The notes: generated by a model from the sequence alone, not told the origin. A stretch of DNA of 64,000 nt from an uncultured Eudoraea sp. (GCF_947490415.1 NZ_CANLGX010000003.1:517821-581820); one strand, 5' to 3'; counted from the stretch's first letter, positions 37,993 to 46,534 are shown. Program-made: numbers and translations.

Positions 37993-38940
37993 TTAAATTT
38001 TAAGTGTATCATCTATATCTCCGGGGGGTAAAACTTTTCCGGTTAAGCGTTCCTTCCAATTGGACCACCCGTACTTTTTGGATAAAATAAGAAGCATAAC
38101 AGGATATATAATAAAAACTGGTGCAAAAACTTCCCAACCAATTTCAGGTTCAGAAATATCCTTATATATAGAATTCGTCTGGAAAGCCGTCCATTCTGCA
38201 GTAACCAAAAGTGCAGCCGTTAAATTATTTGCTGCATGAAAACCAAGGGCCAATTCCAAACCTTCATCCATTAGGGTAAGAATACCTAAAAACAGGCCGG
38301 TTCCAATATAAAAAATCATTACACCGTATCCGATTTTGGCTACTTCCGGATTAAAGATATGCAGCAGCCCAAAAAATGCAGATGTACCTATAAGCGGAAC
38401 CCATCTGTTCTTTGCGGCAATGCCCAATCCCTGCATTAAATAACCACGCAAAAAATACTCTTCAAAGCTAGTTTGAATAGGAATCAGAATAAGAGCGATA
38501 AGCAGCAATACTAAAAATGGACCTGGCTGAAAGTTATATACGTAGTCTTCAGGTGATAAAAAGATATCCAACCCTATAAATATGCCAGAAATTGCGGCCC
38601 ACAGGAAAAATGTGAAAATCACGCGTTTCCAATCAATACTTTTCCTGGAAGTGCTTAATGATATAAAGCTTTGTCCATGAACATATTTTAAAGTAAGATA
38701 TAGTGCCAAAAACCCTATGACAAATGTCAGCAGCGCAAGAAAGAAAAATAAATTAGATCCCAGTAAATTGGAAATTTCGGCTATGTCTGACGGGTATTCT
38801 CCTGACTCAATTGCTTTTGCAATAAGAACTAAAACCAGGGGACCTGCCCCAATAACTTGCCAGCCAAAGAAAATTATTATTACTCCAACCGCATATCGCC
38901 ATAGTTCATGCAATCCTTTAAAACCTTGTTCTATATACAT
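37993..38940 (-). CDS. CPBP family intramembrane metalloprotease
   Basis: A 315-residue protein with about eight membrane spans. The CPBP (ABI / Rce1) motifs are present: EEYFLRG (EExxxR), FFGLLHI (FxxxH) and FHAANN (HxxxN). Rce1-like proteases cleave inside membranes. The start overlaps the end of menC by 10 bp, and menE follows. The gene is often seen at this place in flavobacterial menaquinone clusters; whether it acts on menaquinone is unknown. Confidence 0.88.
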   Translation of the reverse strand: MYIEQGFKGLHELWRYAVGVIIIFFGWQVIGAGPLVLVLIAKAIESGEYPSDIAEISNLLGSNLFFFLALLTFVIGFLALYLTLKYVHGQSFISLSTSRKSIDWKRVIFTFFLWAAISGIFIGLDIFLSPEDYVYNFQPGPFLVLLLIALILIPIQTSFEEYFLRGYLMQGLGIAAKNRWVPLIGTSAFFGLLHIFNPEVAKIGYGVMIFYIGTGLFLGILTLMDEGLELALGFHAANNLTAALLVTAEWTAFQTNSIYKDISEPEIGWEVFAPVFIIYPVMLLILSKKYGWSNWKERLTGKVLPPGDIDDTLKI

Positions 38941-39983
38941 AATTTATTTATTAAGCTTTGTTCCCAGTTTGAATTTTTATCGTAATGTAATTTCCCATTT
39001 TGTATTTTAAGTGGACTGGTAAAATTATTAGTAAATAAAGTCCCGGTACCTAAACCCTGAGCCATTTTGCTGTTAAGCGTATATGTCCACTGAGCGATGG
39101 CGTTAAGACCAATATTACTTTCCAATGCACTGGTAATCCACCAGCCGATATTTAATTTCGAAGCTATCTCAATCCATTCCTTGCAAGCCATGAATCCCCC
39201 CAAAAGGCTTGGCTTTAAAATAATATAGTGTGGCATAATGGTTTGTAGCAAAGTTTCCTTTTCCGTTACGGTATGATGGCCAATTAGTTCTTCATCAAGA
39301 CCTATTGGCAGTGGTGAGTTTTCACATAGATATTTCATTTCAACAGGAAATCCTTGTTTAATAGGCTGTTCAATAGAATGTATATCGCAGGCTGCTAATT
39401 TAGTGAGTTTATTTAAGGCTTCATCTGCTCTAAATGCCCCATTGGCATCAACCCGAAGTTCAATTTCTTCTTTTTTATACTTCTTTCTCAGGGAAGTCAA
39501 TAACGACAATTCCGTATTAAAATCAATTGCCCCTATTTTAATTTTAATACAACTGAATCCCGACGCTATCTTTTGAGCTATTTGTTCCTGCATATATTCT
39601 ATATCGCCCATCCAAATTAGGCCATTAATATCAATGGCTGCTTGAGATTTGGTAAAGGCCGAAGGGAAAAGCACGAAGGGGTTTTCAGAAGCCAGGGAAG
39701 TGAAAGCCTGTTCCACTCCAAATCTAATGCTTGGATATTCCTTTAAATCTTCTAAAAGTCTTTCTTTACCTAAATGAATATGTGAACAGGTCCAGGAAAG
39801 TTTGGCCTCATATTCTGGTACATCATCAATACTCAGGCCTCTGAACAATCCGCATTCCCCTATTCCAAATTTTCCATTACTGTTCAGGACTAAAAACCAG
39901 GTTTCTTTTTTCCTAAGAATGCCTCGCGACGTGCCACCAGGTCTTTTGAAGTTCAGATCGTATTTCTTGTAAAGGGCGTCCAT
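38931..39983 (-). CDS. menC: o-succinylbenzoate synthase
   Basis: A 350-residue enolase-superfamily enzyme that dehydrates SHCHC to o-succinylbenzoate. Motifs: the KxK pair (IKIKIGA), RVDANGAF, the IEQPI motif, LDEEL and the second lysine in ILKPSLLGGF. First gene of the menC - CPBP - menE operon. A near-consensus box (TAAATTTA on the minus strand) lies upstream. Confidence 0.93.
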   Translation of the reverse strand: MDALYKKYDLNFKRPGGTSRGILRKKETWFLVLNSNGKFGIGECGLFRGLSIDDVPEYEAKLSWTCSHIHLGKERLLEDLKEYPSIRFGVEQAFTSLASENPFVLFPSAFTKSQAAIDINGLIWMGDIEYMQEQIAQKIASGFSCIKIKIGAIDFNTELSLLTSLRKKYKKEEIELRVDANGAFRADEALNKLTKLAACDIHSIEQPIKQGFPVEMKYLCENSPLPIGLDEELIGHHTVTEKETLLQTIMPHYIILKPSLLGGFMACKEWIEIASKLNIGWWITSALESNIGLNAIAQWTYTLNSKMAQGLGTGTLFTNNFTSPLKIQNGKLHYDKNSNWEQSLINKLCI

Positions 39984-40031
39984 ATGAATTGGTGCTAAAT
40001 TTAACTATATTTTCAATCTAAAAATTAGAGA

Positions 40032-40826
40032 ATGGAGGGAAATAATAAAAAAGTAATATGGTTAACCGGTGCTTCTTCCGGTATAGGTGAAGCGCTGGCC
40101 TATGAATTAAGCCTGAAAGGCCATAAACTTATCCTGTCCGCCCGAAATAAAAAACAACTTCAATTGGTTAAAGAGAACTGTAAATTTCCGGATAGCGTGA
40201 CAATTTTACCTCTTGACCTTTCAAAATTCAGAGCTATGGATCAAAGTGTTAACACTGCGATTTCTTTTTATGGGAAGATTGACATGCTAATTAATAATGC
40301 AGGAATAAGTCAGCGTTCTTTAATAATGGATACAGATTTAGAAGTCTATGAAAAATTGATAAATATAAATTATATGGGAACTGTTGCCCTAAGCAAAGAA
40401 GTCTTGCCCCATTTTATCTCAAAAGGGAGCGGGCATTTTGTAACCGTAACCAGTTTAATGGGCAAATTTGGGTCTCCTTATAGGTCCGGTTATTGCGCAG
40501 CTAAACACGCCCTGCACGGTTTCTTTGATGTGCTTAGGATGGAACACGATAAGGACGGTATAGATGTAACCATGGTATGTCCGGGTTTTGTTCAGACTAA
40601 GTTGGCGATAAATGCTTTAATCGGCGATGGTTCTTCTCAAAATAGAAATGATACGGCAACGGAGCAAGGCATGCCCCCTGAGATATTTGCAAGAAAAATG
40701 ATCCGGGCAATAGAGCAAAAGAAATATGAAGTATATATTGGTGGTAAAGAAATTAAAGGTATTTACCTGAAACGATTCTTCCCAAAGCTATTACACAAAA
40801 TAGTTCTGAGAAGTAAGTTTAGATAA
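40032..40826 (+). CDS. short-chain dehydrogenase/reductase
   Basis: A 264-residue classical SDR: cofactor motif TGASSGIGEAL, NNAG near residue 91, catalytic Ser in TVTSLMGKFGSPYRSGYCAAKHAL with YxxxK (Tyr and Lys in YCAAK). The pattern is close to DHRS7-like SDRs. It ends one base before the end of the convergent UPF0173 gene. Substrate unknown; a 3-ketolipid reductase is possible, because the sulfonolipid pathway needs one, but nothing here shows it. Confidence 0.88.
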   Translation: MEGNNKKVIWLTGASSGIGEALAYELSLKGHKLILSARNKKQLQLVKENCKFPDSVTILPLDLSKFRAMDQSVNTAISFYGKIDMLINNAGISQRSLIMDTDLEVYEKLININYMGTVALSKEVLPHFISKGSGHFVTVTSLMGKFGSPYRSGYCAAKHALHGFFDVLRMEHDKDGIDVTMVCPGFVQTKLAINALIGDGSSQNRNDTATEQGMPPEIFARKMIRAIEQKKYEVYIGGKEIKGIYLKRFFPKLLHKIVLRSKFR

Positions 40827-41507
40827 TTAAATGGTAATTGCCTCCCCTATTGGCAACAAGTGCAATTTTTTACCAGCTTTCGTAAATTCTTCCTGAGCCT
40901 TCTTGTGATCTATTTCTATATAACCAAAAGTATCATAATGATAACCCAGCACCGTATCACAAGAAACAAAATCTGCCGCCAGAACAGCATCTTCTATTCC
41001 CATGGTAAAATTGTCCCCAATGGGTAAAATGGCCAGGTCCAATTTATGGGTCAAAGGAATTAATTTCATGTCTGTAGTCAAGGCTGTATCTCCGGCAATA
41101 TAGAGTTGTCTGCCTTCAGAAGAGATAATAAATCCACCTGGCTGTCCGCCATATGAACCATCGGGAAAGGAAGAAGTATGTATGGCATTCGTATATTTTA
41201 CTTTTCCAAAGTCAAAATTCCAGTTGCCGCCGTGATTCATTGGATGTACTTTGAAGCCCTTAGCCTGATAATGCATTGCAATCTCATAATTACTGACAAT
41301 TACTGAATCAGATCTTTTAGCAATGGCTTCTACATCCAAGATATGGTCCTGATGAGCATGTGTAACCAGGATATAATCTGGATTCAAATCTTTTATATCA
41401 ACCTTTCCGGTTGCTTTCTCGTTTGCTGTAATGAACGGGTCAACTAAAACCTTGTATTGACCGACCTCAACCAATAAGGATGCGTGCCCTAAAAAAGTAA
41501 TTTTCAT
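40827..41507 (-). CDS. UPF0173 metal-dependent hydrolase (MBL fold)
   Basis: A 226-residue MBL-fold protein. Metal motif THAHQDHILD (HxHxDH), NHGGNW, HTSSFPDGSYGG and AGDTALTTDM, all typical of UPF0173. Cytosolic. Neighbours in the menaquinone region are common for this family in flavobacteria, but its role is unknown. A consensus promoter overlaps the end of the upstream kinase gene. Confidence 0.88.
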   Translation of the reverse strand: MKITFLGHASLLVEVGQYKVLVDPFITANEKATGKVDIKDLNPDYILVTHAHQDHILDVEAIAKRSDSVIVSNYEIAMHYQAKGFKVHPMNHGGNWNFDFGKVKYTNAIHTSSFPDGSYGGQPGGFIISSEGRQLYIAGDTALTTDMKLIPLTHKLDLAILPIGDNFTMGIEDAVLAADFVSCDTVLGYHYDTFGYIEIDHKKAQEEFTKAGKKLHLLPIGEAITI

Positions 41508-41526
41508 GAGATAACATTTAGAAGTT

Positions 41527-41534
41527 CAAATTTA
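41527..41534 (-). promoter_or_regulatory. -7 element TAAATTTG
   Basis: TAAATTTG on the minus strand matches TAnnTTTG, 19 bp before the ATG of the UPF0173 gene, and overlaps the stop codon of the histidine kinase gene. Confidence 0.5.
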
Positions 41535-43490
41535 TTTAAAATTGAACCAAAAACGTACACCATCCGTAGTTTTATCAATATTTAATGTAGATTGTAATTG
41601 ATTTACCAGACGCTTCATTAACCGAATCCCCATTGATGAATTGGCCCTTTCTTCAGATTCTTCGTCAAGTCCTATACCATTATCGGTATACTCAAAGAAT
41701 CCCTGGTCGCCGTTTTTTCTAAGGTGGATATATATTTTACCATCGGCGTCATCATCGGGAAATGCATATTTAAAAGAATTTGACACCAACTCATTTAATA
41801 TTAATCCAAAAGGGATGGCCCTGTCAATATCCAATTCAACCCCTTCAGCGTCAATTGTTATATTAATACTATGTCCTCCTTTTTTGAATACTGATTGTAC
41901 ACTATTGACCAAACTTTCTATATAACCCTGCATTTCAATAACAGATAAATCATCATTTTGATATAACTTCTGATGTATTAGAGCCATAGCTTTTACCCTG
42001 CTCTTTCCTTCTTCAAGAGCTTCAATAGCCGCTTTACTTCGCGTATTTTTGGTTTGAAGACTCAAAAGGCTCGATACCATTTGCAGGTTGTTTTTTACAC
42101 GATGATGAATTTCTTTAAGTAAAGAATCTTTTTCTACCAGAGAATTTTCAATTATATGCTTCTGCTCGGCAATCAGACGTTGATTCTTTATACTTTTTAA
42201 ATAGGCATAAACTAATCCCGCAAAACCCAATAGAGTAAAAACCAAAGAAATAAAAACCAGGTTTATCTGCTCATCCTTAGCCTGCATTTCATTTCTGGCG
42301 CGTTCCATTTCCAGCTTTTGCGCATCTATCATTCTTTTGGAATTCTCAATTTCATATTTTGCAACTGTGGAAAGTTGTTGTTTTTTAAGTGAGGAGTCAT
42401 TGATATTAATAGAATCGGCAATCCTTACATTTTTCTTTAAGTAAAAACTTGAATTTTTATAGTCCTCAATCTTGTCGTAATATGCAGCCAGCAGTCTGTT
42501 TTTCTTAATAATATGCTCTATTTTAATGGGATTGAGAGCTTCATTTAATATATCCTTTGCTTTTTGAAAATTTTCCAGCTGAAGGTGACAATCTGCAAGT
42601 GCCAGACTATTTTCAATCACATCCTCAGAATACTGCCCAATATTATTTTCCTTTATTAAACCAATACTATTTTCCAAATAAGGTAAGGCCTCCTCAAATT
42701 GTTTTAGCTGCAAATAGGATTTACCAATATTCCCTTCAATAATTCCCTTTAATAATTTGGCATCCTGTAATTCTTTCTCCGTCTTAACCTGGGTCACATC
42801 ATTTAAAAATACATCCACATAACCTTTGGCTTTTTTAAAATTACTTAACGCCACCGAGGAAGACTTGTCCAGAAGTAAATACCGGCCTACATTATTATTG
42901 TATTCTGCAAGACCGTAGAGATCACTATTATCAATGGTCTTTTTCATATCCATGATATAATCTTCCATGGCTTTTCTATGCAAACCCAGATTAGAATAAA
43001 TATCATAAAAGGTAATATTCTCGGAGAAACCTAAATCTCTTTTCTCCTGTCTTATCTCAACTTGCTTTCCATATAGTTGTAACTGTGAATAGTTACTATC
43101 TATCAGATCTAACATAAACCTCTTGGTCTGCAAATCGAGCCCATCTTTCACAGAATACAGGTCATTGGCTATAGCCACACTTTTGTCGTAGTCACCCAAA
43201 TCATAATAAATTTGAGATTGCATGAGCTTATAATTATTTATAGCTGTTGAATCTCCTGACTTCTCTGCAGAATTTAGATAAACATTAACCTCGTCTAACC
43301 AATCATAGGCGGAGTTTTCATTGTACCTGTGTAGTGTATTAAAGAAATAATCAAACCTATCGGCAACACTTTGCTTTTCCTTAAATACATCCAATACATT
43401 TTCATCCAAGGTGTCTAAAACCTGGGCTCCGACACTTTGAACTAAAGAAAGAAAAAATATTACTAAAATTTTACCCAGCGATTTTGCCAT
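41532..43490 (-). CDS. TPR-containing sensor histidine kinase (HisKA_2 family)
   Basis: A 652-residue kinase. Signal peptide (ILVIFFLSLVQSVGA), a periplasmic region of TPR-like helices (about 45-360), a membrane span (about 409-430), a short coiled coil, a HisKA_2 domain with the phosphorylated histidine in EIHHRVKNNLQ (His462) and an HATPase domain (N-box LNELVSNSF, Asn566 and Asn571; G-box DNGIGL). It ends without a receiver domain. The LytTR regulator gene 749 bp upstream is the likely partner. Its leader (about 70 nt) follows promoter module 1, which has the same geometry as two modules in front of the candidate small RNAs. Confidence 0.92.
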   Translation of the reverse strand: MAKSLGKILVIFFLSLVQSVGAQVLDTLDENVLDVFKEKQSVADRFDYFFNTLHRYNENSAYDWLDEVNVYLNSAEKSGDSTAINNYKLMQSQIYYDLGDYDKSVAIANDLYSVKDGLDLQTKRFMLDLIDSNYSQLQLYGKQVEIRQEKRDLGFSENITFYDIYSNLGLHRKAMEDYIMDMKKTIDNSDLYGLAEYNNNVGRYLLLDKSSSVALSNFKKAKGYVDVFLNDVTQVKTEKELQDAKLLKGIIEGNIGKSYLQLKQFEEALPYLENSIGLIKENNIGQYSEDVIENSLALADCHLQLENFQKAKDILNEALNPIKIEHIIKKNRLLAAYYDKIEDYKNSSFYLKKNVRIADSININDSSLKKQQLSTVAKYEIENSKRMIDAQKLEMERARNEMQAKDEQINLVFISLVFTLLGFAGLVYAYLKSIKNQRLIAEQKHIIENSLVEKDSLLKEIHHRVKNNLQMVSSLLSLQTKNTRSKAAIEALEEGKSRVKAMALIHQKLYQNDDLSVIEMQGYIESLVNSVQSVFKKGGHSINITIDAEGVELDIDRAIPFGLILNELVSNSFKYAFPDDDADGKIYIHLRKNGDQGFFEYTDNGIGLDEESEERANSSMGIRLMKRLVNQLQSTLNIDKTTDGVRFWFNFK

Positions 43491-43566
43491 AACAAGCTAA
43501 GGGATATTTGCCTAATTCTATTTTGATCTGATTAAAATTATTAAGTTAAAAACCTTAACAACAATT

Positions 43567-43630
43567 TAAACTTACTATTAATTCGTCTAGCGTTTAAATT
43601 TTTGTTGTAAAGTAGAATGAAACTGTTGTC
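43567..43630 (-). promoter_or_regulatory. promoter module 1 (histidine kinase)
   Basis: Minus strand: GACAAC and TACAAC (plus 43625-43630 and 43604-43609) 21 bp apart, then exactly 29 bp, then TAAGTTTA (43567-43574), one base off TAnnTTTG. The 21-bp period is the two-turn spacing used by LytTR DNA-binding domains. It faces the kinase gene, with its ATG 76 bp beyond the box. Confidence 0.65.
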
Positions 43631-43758
43631 TACCATAGCTCTTAGTAAATATTAAGGCTCATAACAAAATATTTTCATCCATACTTTTAATACCAAAACA
43701 CCTTCAATTTTCCGCTTTTATTTCTTGTAATCATCCCTATAAAATACGTGGGGCAACT

Positions 43759-43835
43759 AAAAAAAGACTATACACAAAGCATAGCCTTTTAAACGGTGAT
43801 ATATTAATGATAAGATTTGGGGTGCTGTATCAGCG
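43759..43835 (-). ncRNA. candidate small RNA A (about 75 nt)
   Basis: Follows promoter module 2 by a few bases and ends in a terminator-like hairpin. As minus-strand RNA the hairpin is a fully paired 12-bp stem (two G-U pairs), loop of 5, and a 7-U tail (plus A run 43759-43765); as plus-strand RNA two pairs are lost. No ATG start occurs in it. The 5' part is unstructured and holds a C-rich stretch (CACCCC). The transcription start is estimated from the -7 box. Confidence 0.55.
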
Positions 43836-43838
43836 CTT

Positions 43839-43902
43839 CAAATTTATTACCTAGAAATTTAGCATTCGGGTTTTTGTTGTGTAAGTGCATAATTATGTTG
43901 TG
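43839..43902 (-). promoter_or_regulatory. promoter module 2 (small RNA A)
   Basis: Minus strand: CACAAC and CACAAC (plus 43897-43902 and 43876-43881) 21 bp apart, then 29 bp, then TAAATTTG (43839-43846), a full match to TAnnTTTG. Upstream of the repeats it shares TAATG and AAA..GCT..T with module 3. Confidence 0.7.
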
Positions 43903-44009
43903 AAACAGCATTTTATAGTCATTATATGCATTTTACCCGATTTTTTTAGCCTTTCATGGAGTATTAATTCAAGTGAGAATAGAAATCCGGTTCAATTCAA
44001 AATGGTATT

Positions 44010-44095
44010 AATCAAAAAGAGTCCTGCCAACTAAGACAAGACTCTTTTACGAGAACACTATATGAAAATGAAAAAAATTTATCTAATTAATTACA
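44010..44095 (-). ncRNA. candidate small RNA B (about 85 nt)
   Basis: Follows promoter module 3 by a few bases. It ends in a hairpin (44015-44048) with 9 perfect pairs, extended as minus-strand RNA by five more pairs (two G-U) to a 6-nt loop, then five U. On the plus strand the inner five pairs break. No ATG start in it. Its distance from the operator repeats to the hairpin (87 bp) is nearly the same as for RNA A (86 bp). Confidence 0.55.
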
Positions 44096-44098
44096 TAG

Positions 44099-44162
44099 CC
44101 AAAGTATTCCTATTCTTCCTCAGGGAAAAATAATTGTTGTGAAGTAGTTCAAATGTGTTGTG
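44099..44162 (-). promoter_or_regulatory. promoter module 3 (small RNA B)
   Basis: Minus strand: CACAAC and CACAAC (plus 44157-44162 and 44136-44141) 21 bp apart, then 29 bp, then TACTTTGG (44099-44106), one base off TAnnTTTG. Between the repeats it shares CTACTT with module 1. Confidence 0.65.
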
Positions 44163-44239
44163 ATTAGCCTTTTGAAGGCCATTAATAATAAATACCAGGT
44201 TTTATTCTGATAAAATAAAACTACTGAAAAAACTCAGCC

Positions 44240-44992
44240 CTATGAGTTCATGGCAGAAATAATGAACTCTTTGAAATCTTTCGAAATCGGGATAAGGGTA
44301 TTATTGATCATAATATCCTTAGAGTTAATAGCGTCTATATGATCTACGTTTACGATATAAGATTTATGTGCCCTGTAGAATTTATTTTTGGGTAATTTCT
44401 CCAAATAATCTTTTAAGGGAGATCTTACCAAAAATTTCTTGTCTATTGTATTCACCTCCAGATAAACATTATCTGCCTTAATAAACTGAATATCTCCAAA
44501 CTGAATGCGATAATAAAGGTGTTGCTTTTTAACAAAAATCGAGTCTTTGAGAACAGAATTAGATACTACCCTTTCCTCATCTTCCGGGTGTTCCTGCCCT
44601 CCCTCTTTGGTTGAGTAATCAAAATTTGAAAGCGCAATTTCGATAGAAGTGTATAAATCCTGCTGTTCAAATGGCTTTACAAGGTAGCCATTAGGTTTTA
44701 CTGTCTTAGCGTTCTCCACAGTAGCCCTATCTGAATTGGAAGTGACAAAAATGAAGGGAATATTGTAGTTCTCTCTAATATGTTTCCCTAAATCTATTCC
44801 AGTTTTGTCGGATGCTAAAATGATATCAATAAGCACCAGGTCTACATGATTGTTTTTTAAAACCTCTTCAGCCTGTTCGTAAACAATTACATTATCTACA
44901 ATTTCATATCCTATTTCCTCCAACATGGATTGCATGTCGTCTGCAATAATCACATTATCTTCTACAATAAGAATCTTAATAGCTTGTTCCAA
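44240..44992 (-). CDS. LytTR family response regulator
   Basis: A 250-residue regulator. Receiver domain (about 5-125): acidic pair Glu11-Asp12, phosphoacceptor Asp56 (LVLIDIIL), Thr84 and Lys106 (VKPFEQ). LytTR DNA-binding domain (about 150-248; FIKADNVYLEVNT, RAHKSYIVN). No ATG begins the gene: the first usable start is TTG at 44992, and the next in-frame ATG would remove the first receiver strand and the acidic pair. Its own promoter box overlaps the menA stop. Partner of the nearby histidine kinase by context; the likely binder of the ACAAC repeats. Confidence 0.92.
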   Translation of the reverse strand: MEQAIKILIVEDNVIIADDMQSMLEEIGYEIVDNVIVYEQAEEVLKNNHVDLVLIDIILASDKTGIDLGKHIRENYNIPFIFVTSNSDRATVENAKTVKPNGYLVKPFEQQDLYTSIEIALSNFDYSTKEGGQEHPEDEERVVSNSVLKDSIFVKKQHLYYRIQFGDIQFIKADNVYLEVNTIDKKFLVRSPLKDYLEKLPKNKFYRAHKSYIVNVDHIDAINSKDIMINNTLIPISKDFKEFIISAMNS

Positions 44993-45024
44993 AGTAAGTA
45001 TGGTATTAGTGGGTTATGTCTTCT

Positions 45025-45032
45025 CAAATTTA
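45025..45032 (-). promoter_or_regulatory. -7 element TAAATTTG
   Basis: TAAATTTG on the minus strand matches TAnnTTTG, 32 bp before the TTG start of the LytTR regulator gene. It has no ACAAC repeat pair at the 29-bp position, so this gene is probably not part of the small-RNA regulon. Confidence 0.5.
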
Positions 45033-45938
45033 CAAAAAATAATTATACCCTATATAAAACAAGAATCCCAGCAGAAAAGTGCTAAGGGCCACTTTTTTTA
45101 ATTCAGGATCAAAATTCCTGGGGTTTTCTATTTTGCTTACCAATCTTAAATGAATAAAAAGAGGTACAAATGCGATCAGACATATTGCACTTTTCCATGA
45201 ATAGTAATGATACCCCACAAAAGTTAGCATGCTAATGAATGCCAAAATAATTAAGGTGTAATGGTAAACTTTCCCTTTAGAAAGCCCTATTTTGACAATT
45301 ACCGTATTCTTATTTGCTTTTTTATCCGATCCTATATCTCTTAAGTTGTTTAAATTAAGTACCGCTGTACTAAGGAATCCAATAGAAACAGCAGGCAGTA
45401 CCGCCATAGATGTTAAAAACTTTGTATACAAAAACATAGAACCAAGAACGCTCAGCAGTCCAAAAAATGAGAAAACAAAAAGGTCACCAAATCCTTTATA
45501 TCCATATGCATTGTTGCCGACTGTATACTTAATTGCCGCCCAAATACTAGCCATTCCAAGCATTACAAATAAAACCACATACAAGAAGTGTTCCTCTTGA
45601 AAAGCAAAGTACAATAACAGGAAGACTAGGAATAAATCAATTACAACAGATATGCGAATACCCGATTTTAACTCATTTTTAGACAGTTGGCCACTTTGAT
45701 AAGCTCGTTTGGGTCCAATTCTATCTTGATTGTCTGTGCCTTTTACTCCATCACCATAATCATTTGCAAAATTCGATGTAATTTGAAAAGCAACTGTTGT
45801 TAACAAAGCAAGAATGAAAACATGCAAATCCCAATAACCGTAAATATTAGCCACAGCAGTACCTACCAATATGCCTGACAATGATAAAGGAAGGGTTCTT
45901 AAGCGGGCTGCACTTAGCCAGGCTCTAAATTTGGTCAC
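45030..45938 (-). CDS. menA: 1,4-dihydroxy-2-naphthoate prenyltransferase
   Basis: A 302-residue UbiA-family membrane enzyme with about nine spans. Mg-prenyl-diphosphate motifs: NFANDYGDG (NDxxD type) and NNLRDIGSDK. It attaches the isoprenoid tail in menaquinone synthesis. The start codon is GTG (45938), overlapping the upstream gene's stop by one base (TAGTG), so translation is probably coupled to the SPOR-like gene. Confidence 0.93.
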   Translation of the reverse strand: MTKFRAWLSAARLRTLPLSLSGILVGTAVANIYGYWDLHVFILALLTTVAFQITSNFANDYGDGVKGTDNQDRIGPKRAYQSGQLSKNELKSGIRISVVIDLFLVFLLLYFAFQEEHFLYVVLFVMLGMASIWAAIKYTVGNNAYGYKGFGDLFVFSFFGLLSVLGSMFLYTKFLTSMAVLPAVSIGFLSTAVLNLNNLRDIGSDKKANKNTVIVKIGLSKGKVYHYTLIILAFISMLTFVGYHYYSWKSAICLIAFVPLFIHLRLVSKIENPRNFDPELKKVALSTFLLGFLFYIGYNYFL

Positions 45939-46534
45939 TAATAAGGATCTTCAATTTTTATTCGCTTTCCATCCTGATAAGAAGCCACGAATGCATCTTC
46001 GAAGCCCATTTTAACCAATTGATATCTGAAGGATCTGGCTTCTTCCAATGTTTCGAAATTACCCAGTGAGTAAGAATAAAAAGGGTTGGTTTTGACGAAC
46101 ATGGTATTTGTCAAAGATTCTGAGGCCAGGGTAAGATTATTATCAACAAAGGATTTTACCTGTACTGAATATATTTTTTCTTTTTCTAAAAACATCTTAG
46201 CCAGATAGAATTCTTTTACTAAACTCAACTCTTCATTCTTTTGTTGAAGATTATCTATTCTGGTTTTTACAGCATCCAAGCTATCAATAGAAACTAATAA
46301 ATTTTGATTGTCATAGGTATTAGACCTACTAAGTCCGGCAGTAAATGAAGTAATCGCAAGTGTTCCGATTAAAAAAAGTGTAGTTACACCAGCAAGAACA
46401 TTTCTTTGGATCTTACTACTTTTTAATTCTTTATTCTTAAATTTTATTTGATCTAACAAGCGCTCATTTATAATCTGTGCCTTGTCAATATCTTTATGTA
46501 ATTCTAATAAATCGCTTTCTTCAATAAATGGCAT
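45938..46534 (-). CDS. SPOR-like membrane protein
   Basis: A 198-residue protein. A cytosolic N-terminal helix, one membrane span (LAGVTTLFLIGTLAITSF, about 48-65), a coiled coil and a C-terminal domain (about 120-190; YSVQVKSF ... SYSLGNFETLEEARSFRYQLVKMG) with the beta-alpha-beta pattern of SPOR domains, which bind denuded peptidoglycan. The match is weak. It is coupled to menA by a one-base overlap and lies where menB might be expected. Confidence 0.72.
   Translation of the reverse strand: MPFIEESDLLELHKDIDKAQIINERLLDQIKFKNKELKSSKIQRNVLAGVTTLFLIGTLAITSFTAGLSRSNTYDNQNLLVSIDSLDAVKTRIDNLQQKNEELSLVKEFYLAKMFLEKEKIYSVQVKSFVDNNLTLASESLTNTMFVKTNPFYSYSLGNFETLEEARSFRYQLVKMGFEDAFVASYQDGKRIKIEDPY

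Noticed and set aside
40032-40826. SDR as the 3-ketocapnine reductase of the sulfonolipid pathway
   Set aside because: It lies 25 kb from the candidate pair, and SDRs are too common for the family alone to support this.
43604-44162. The GTTGTG repeat pairs read as plus-strand operators driving small RNAs to the right
   Set aside because: On the plus strand the boxes after the repeats do not match TAnnTTTG and the hairpins have mismatches and shorter U tails. On the minus strand all three spacings, boxes and hairpins agree.
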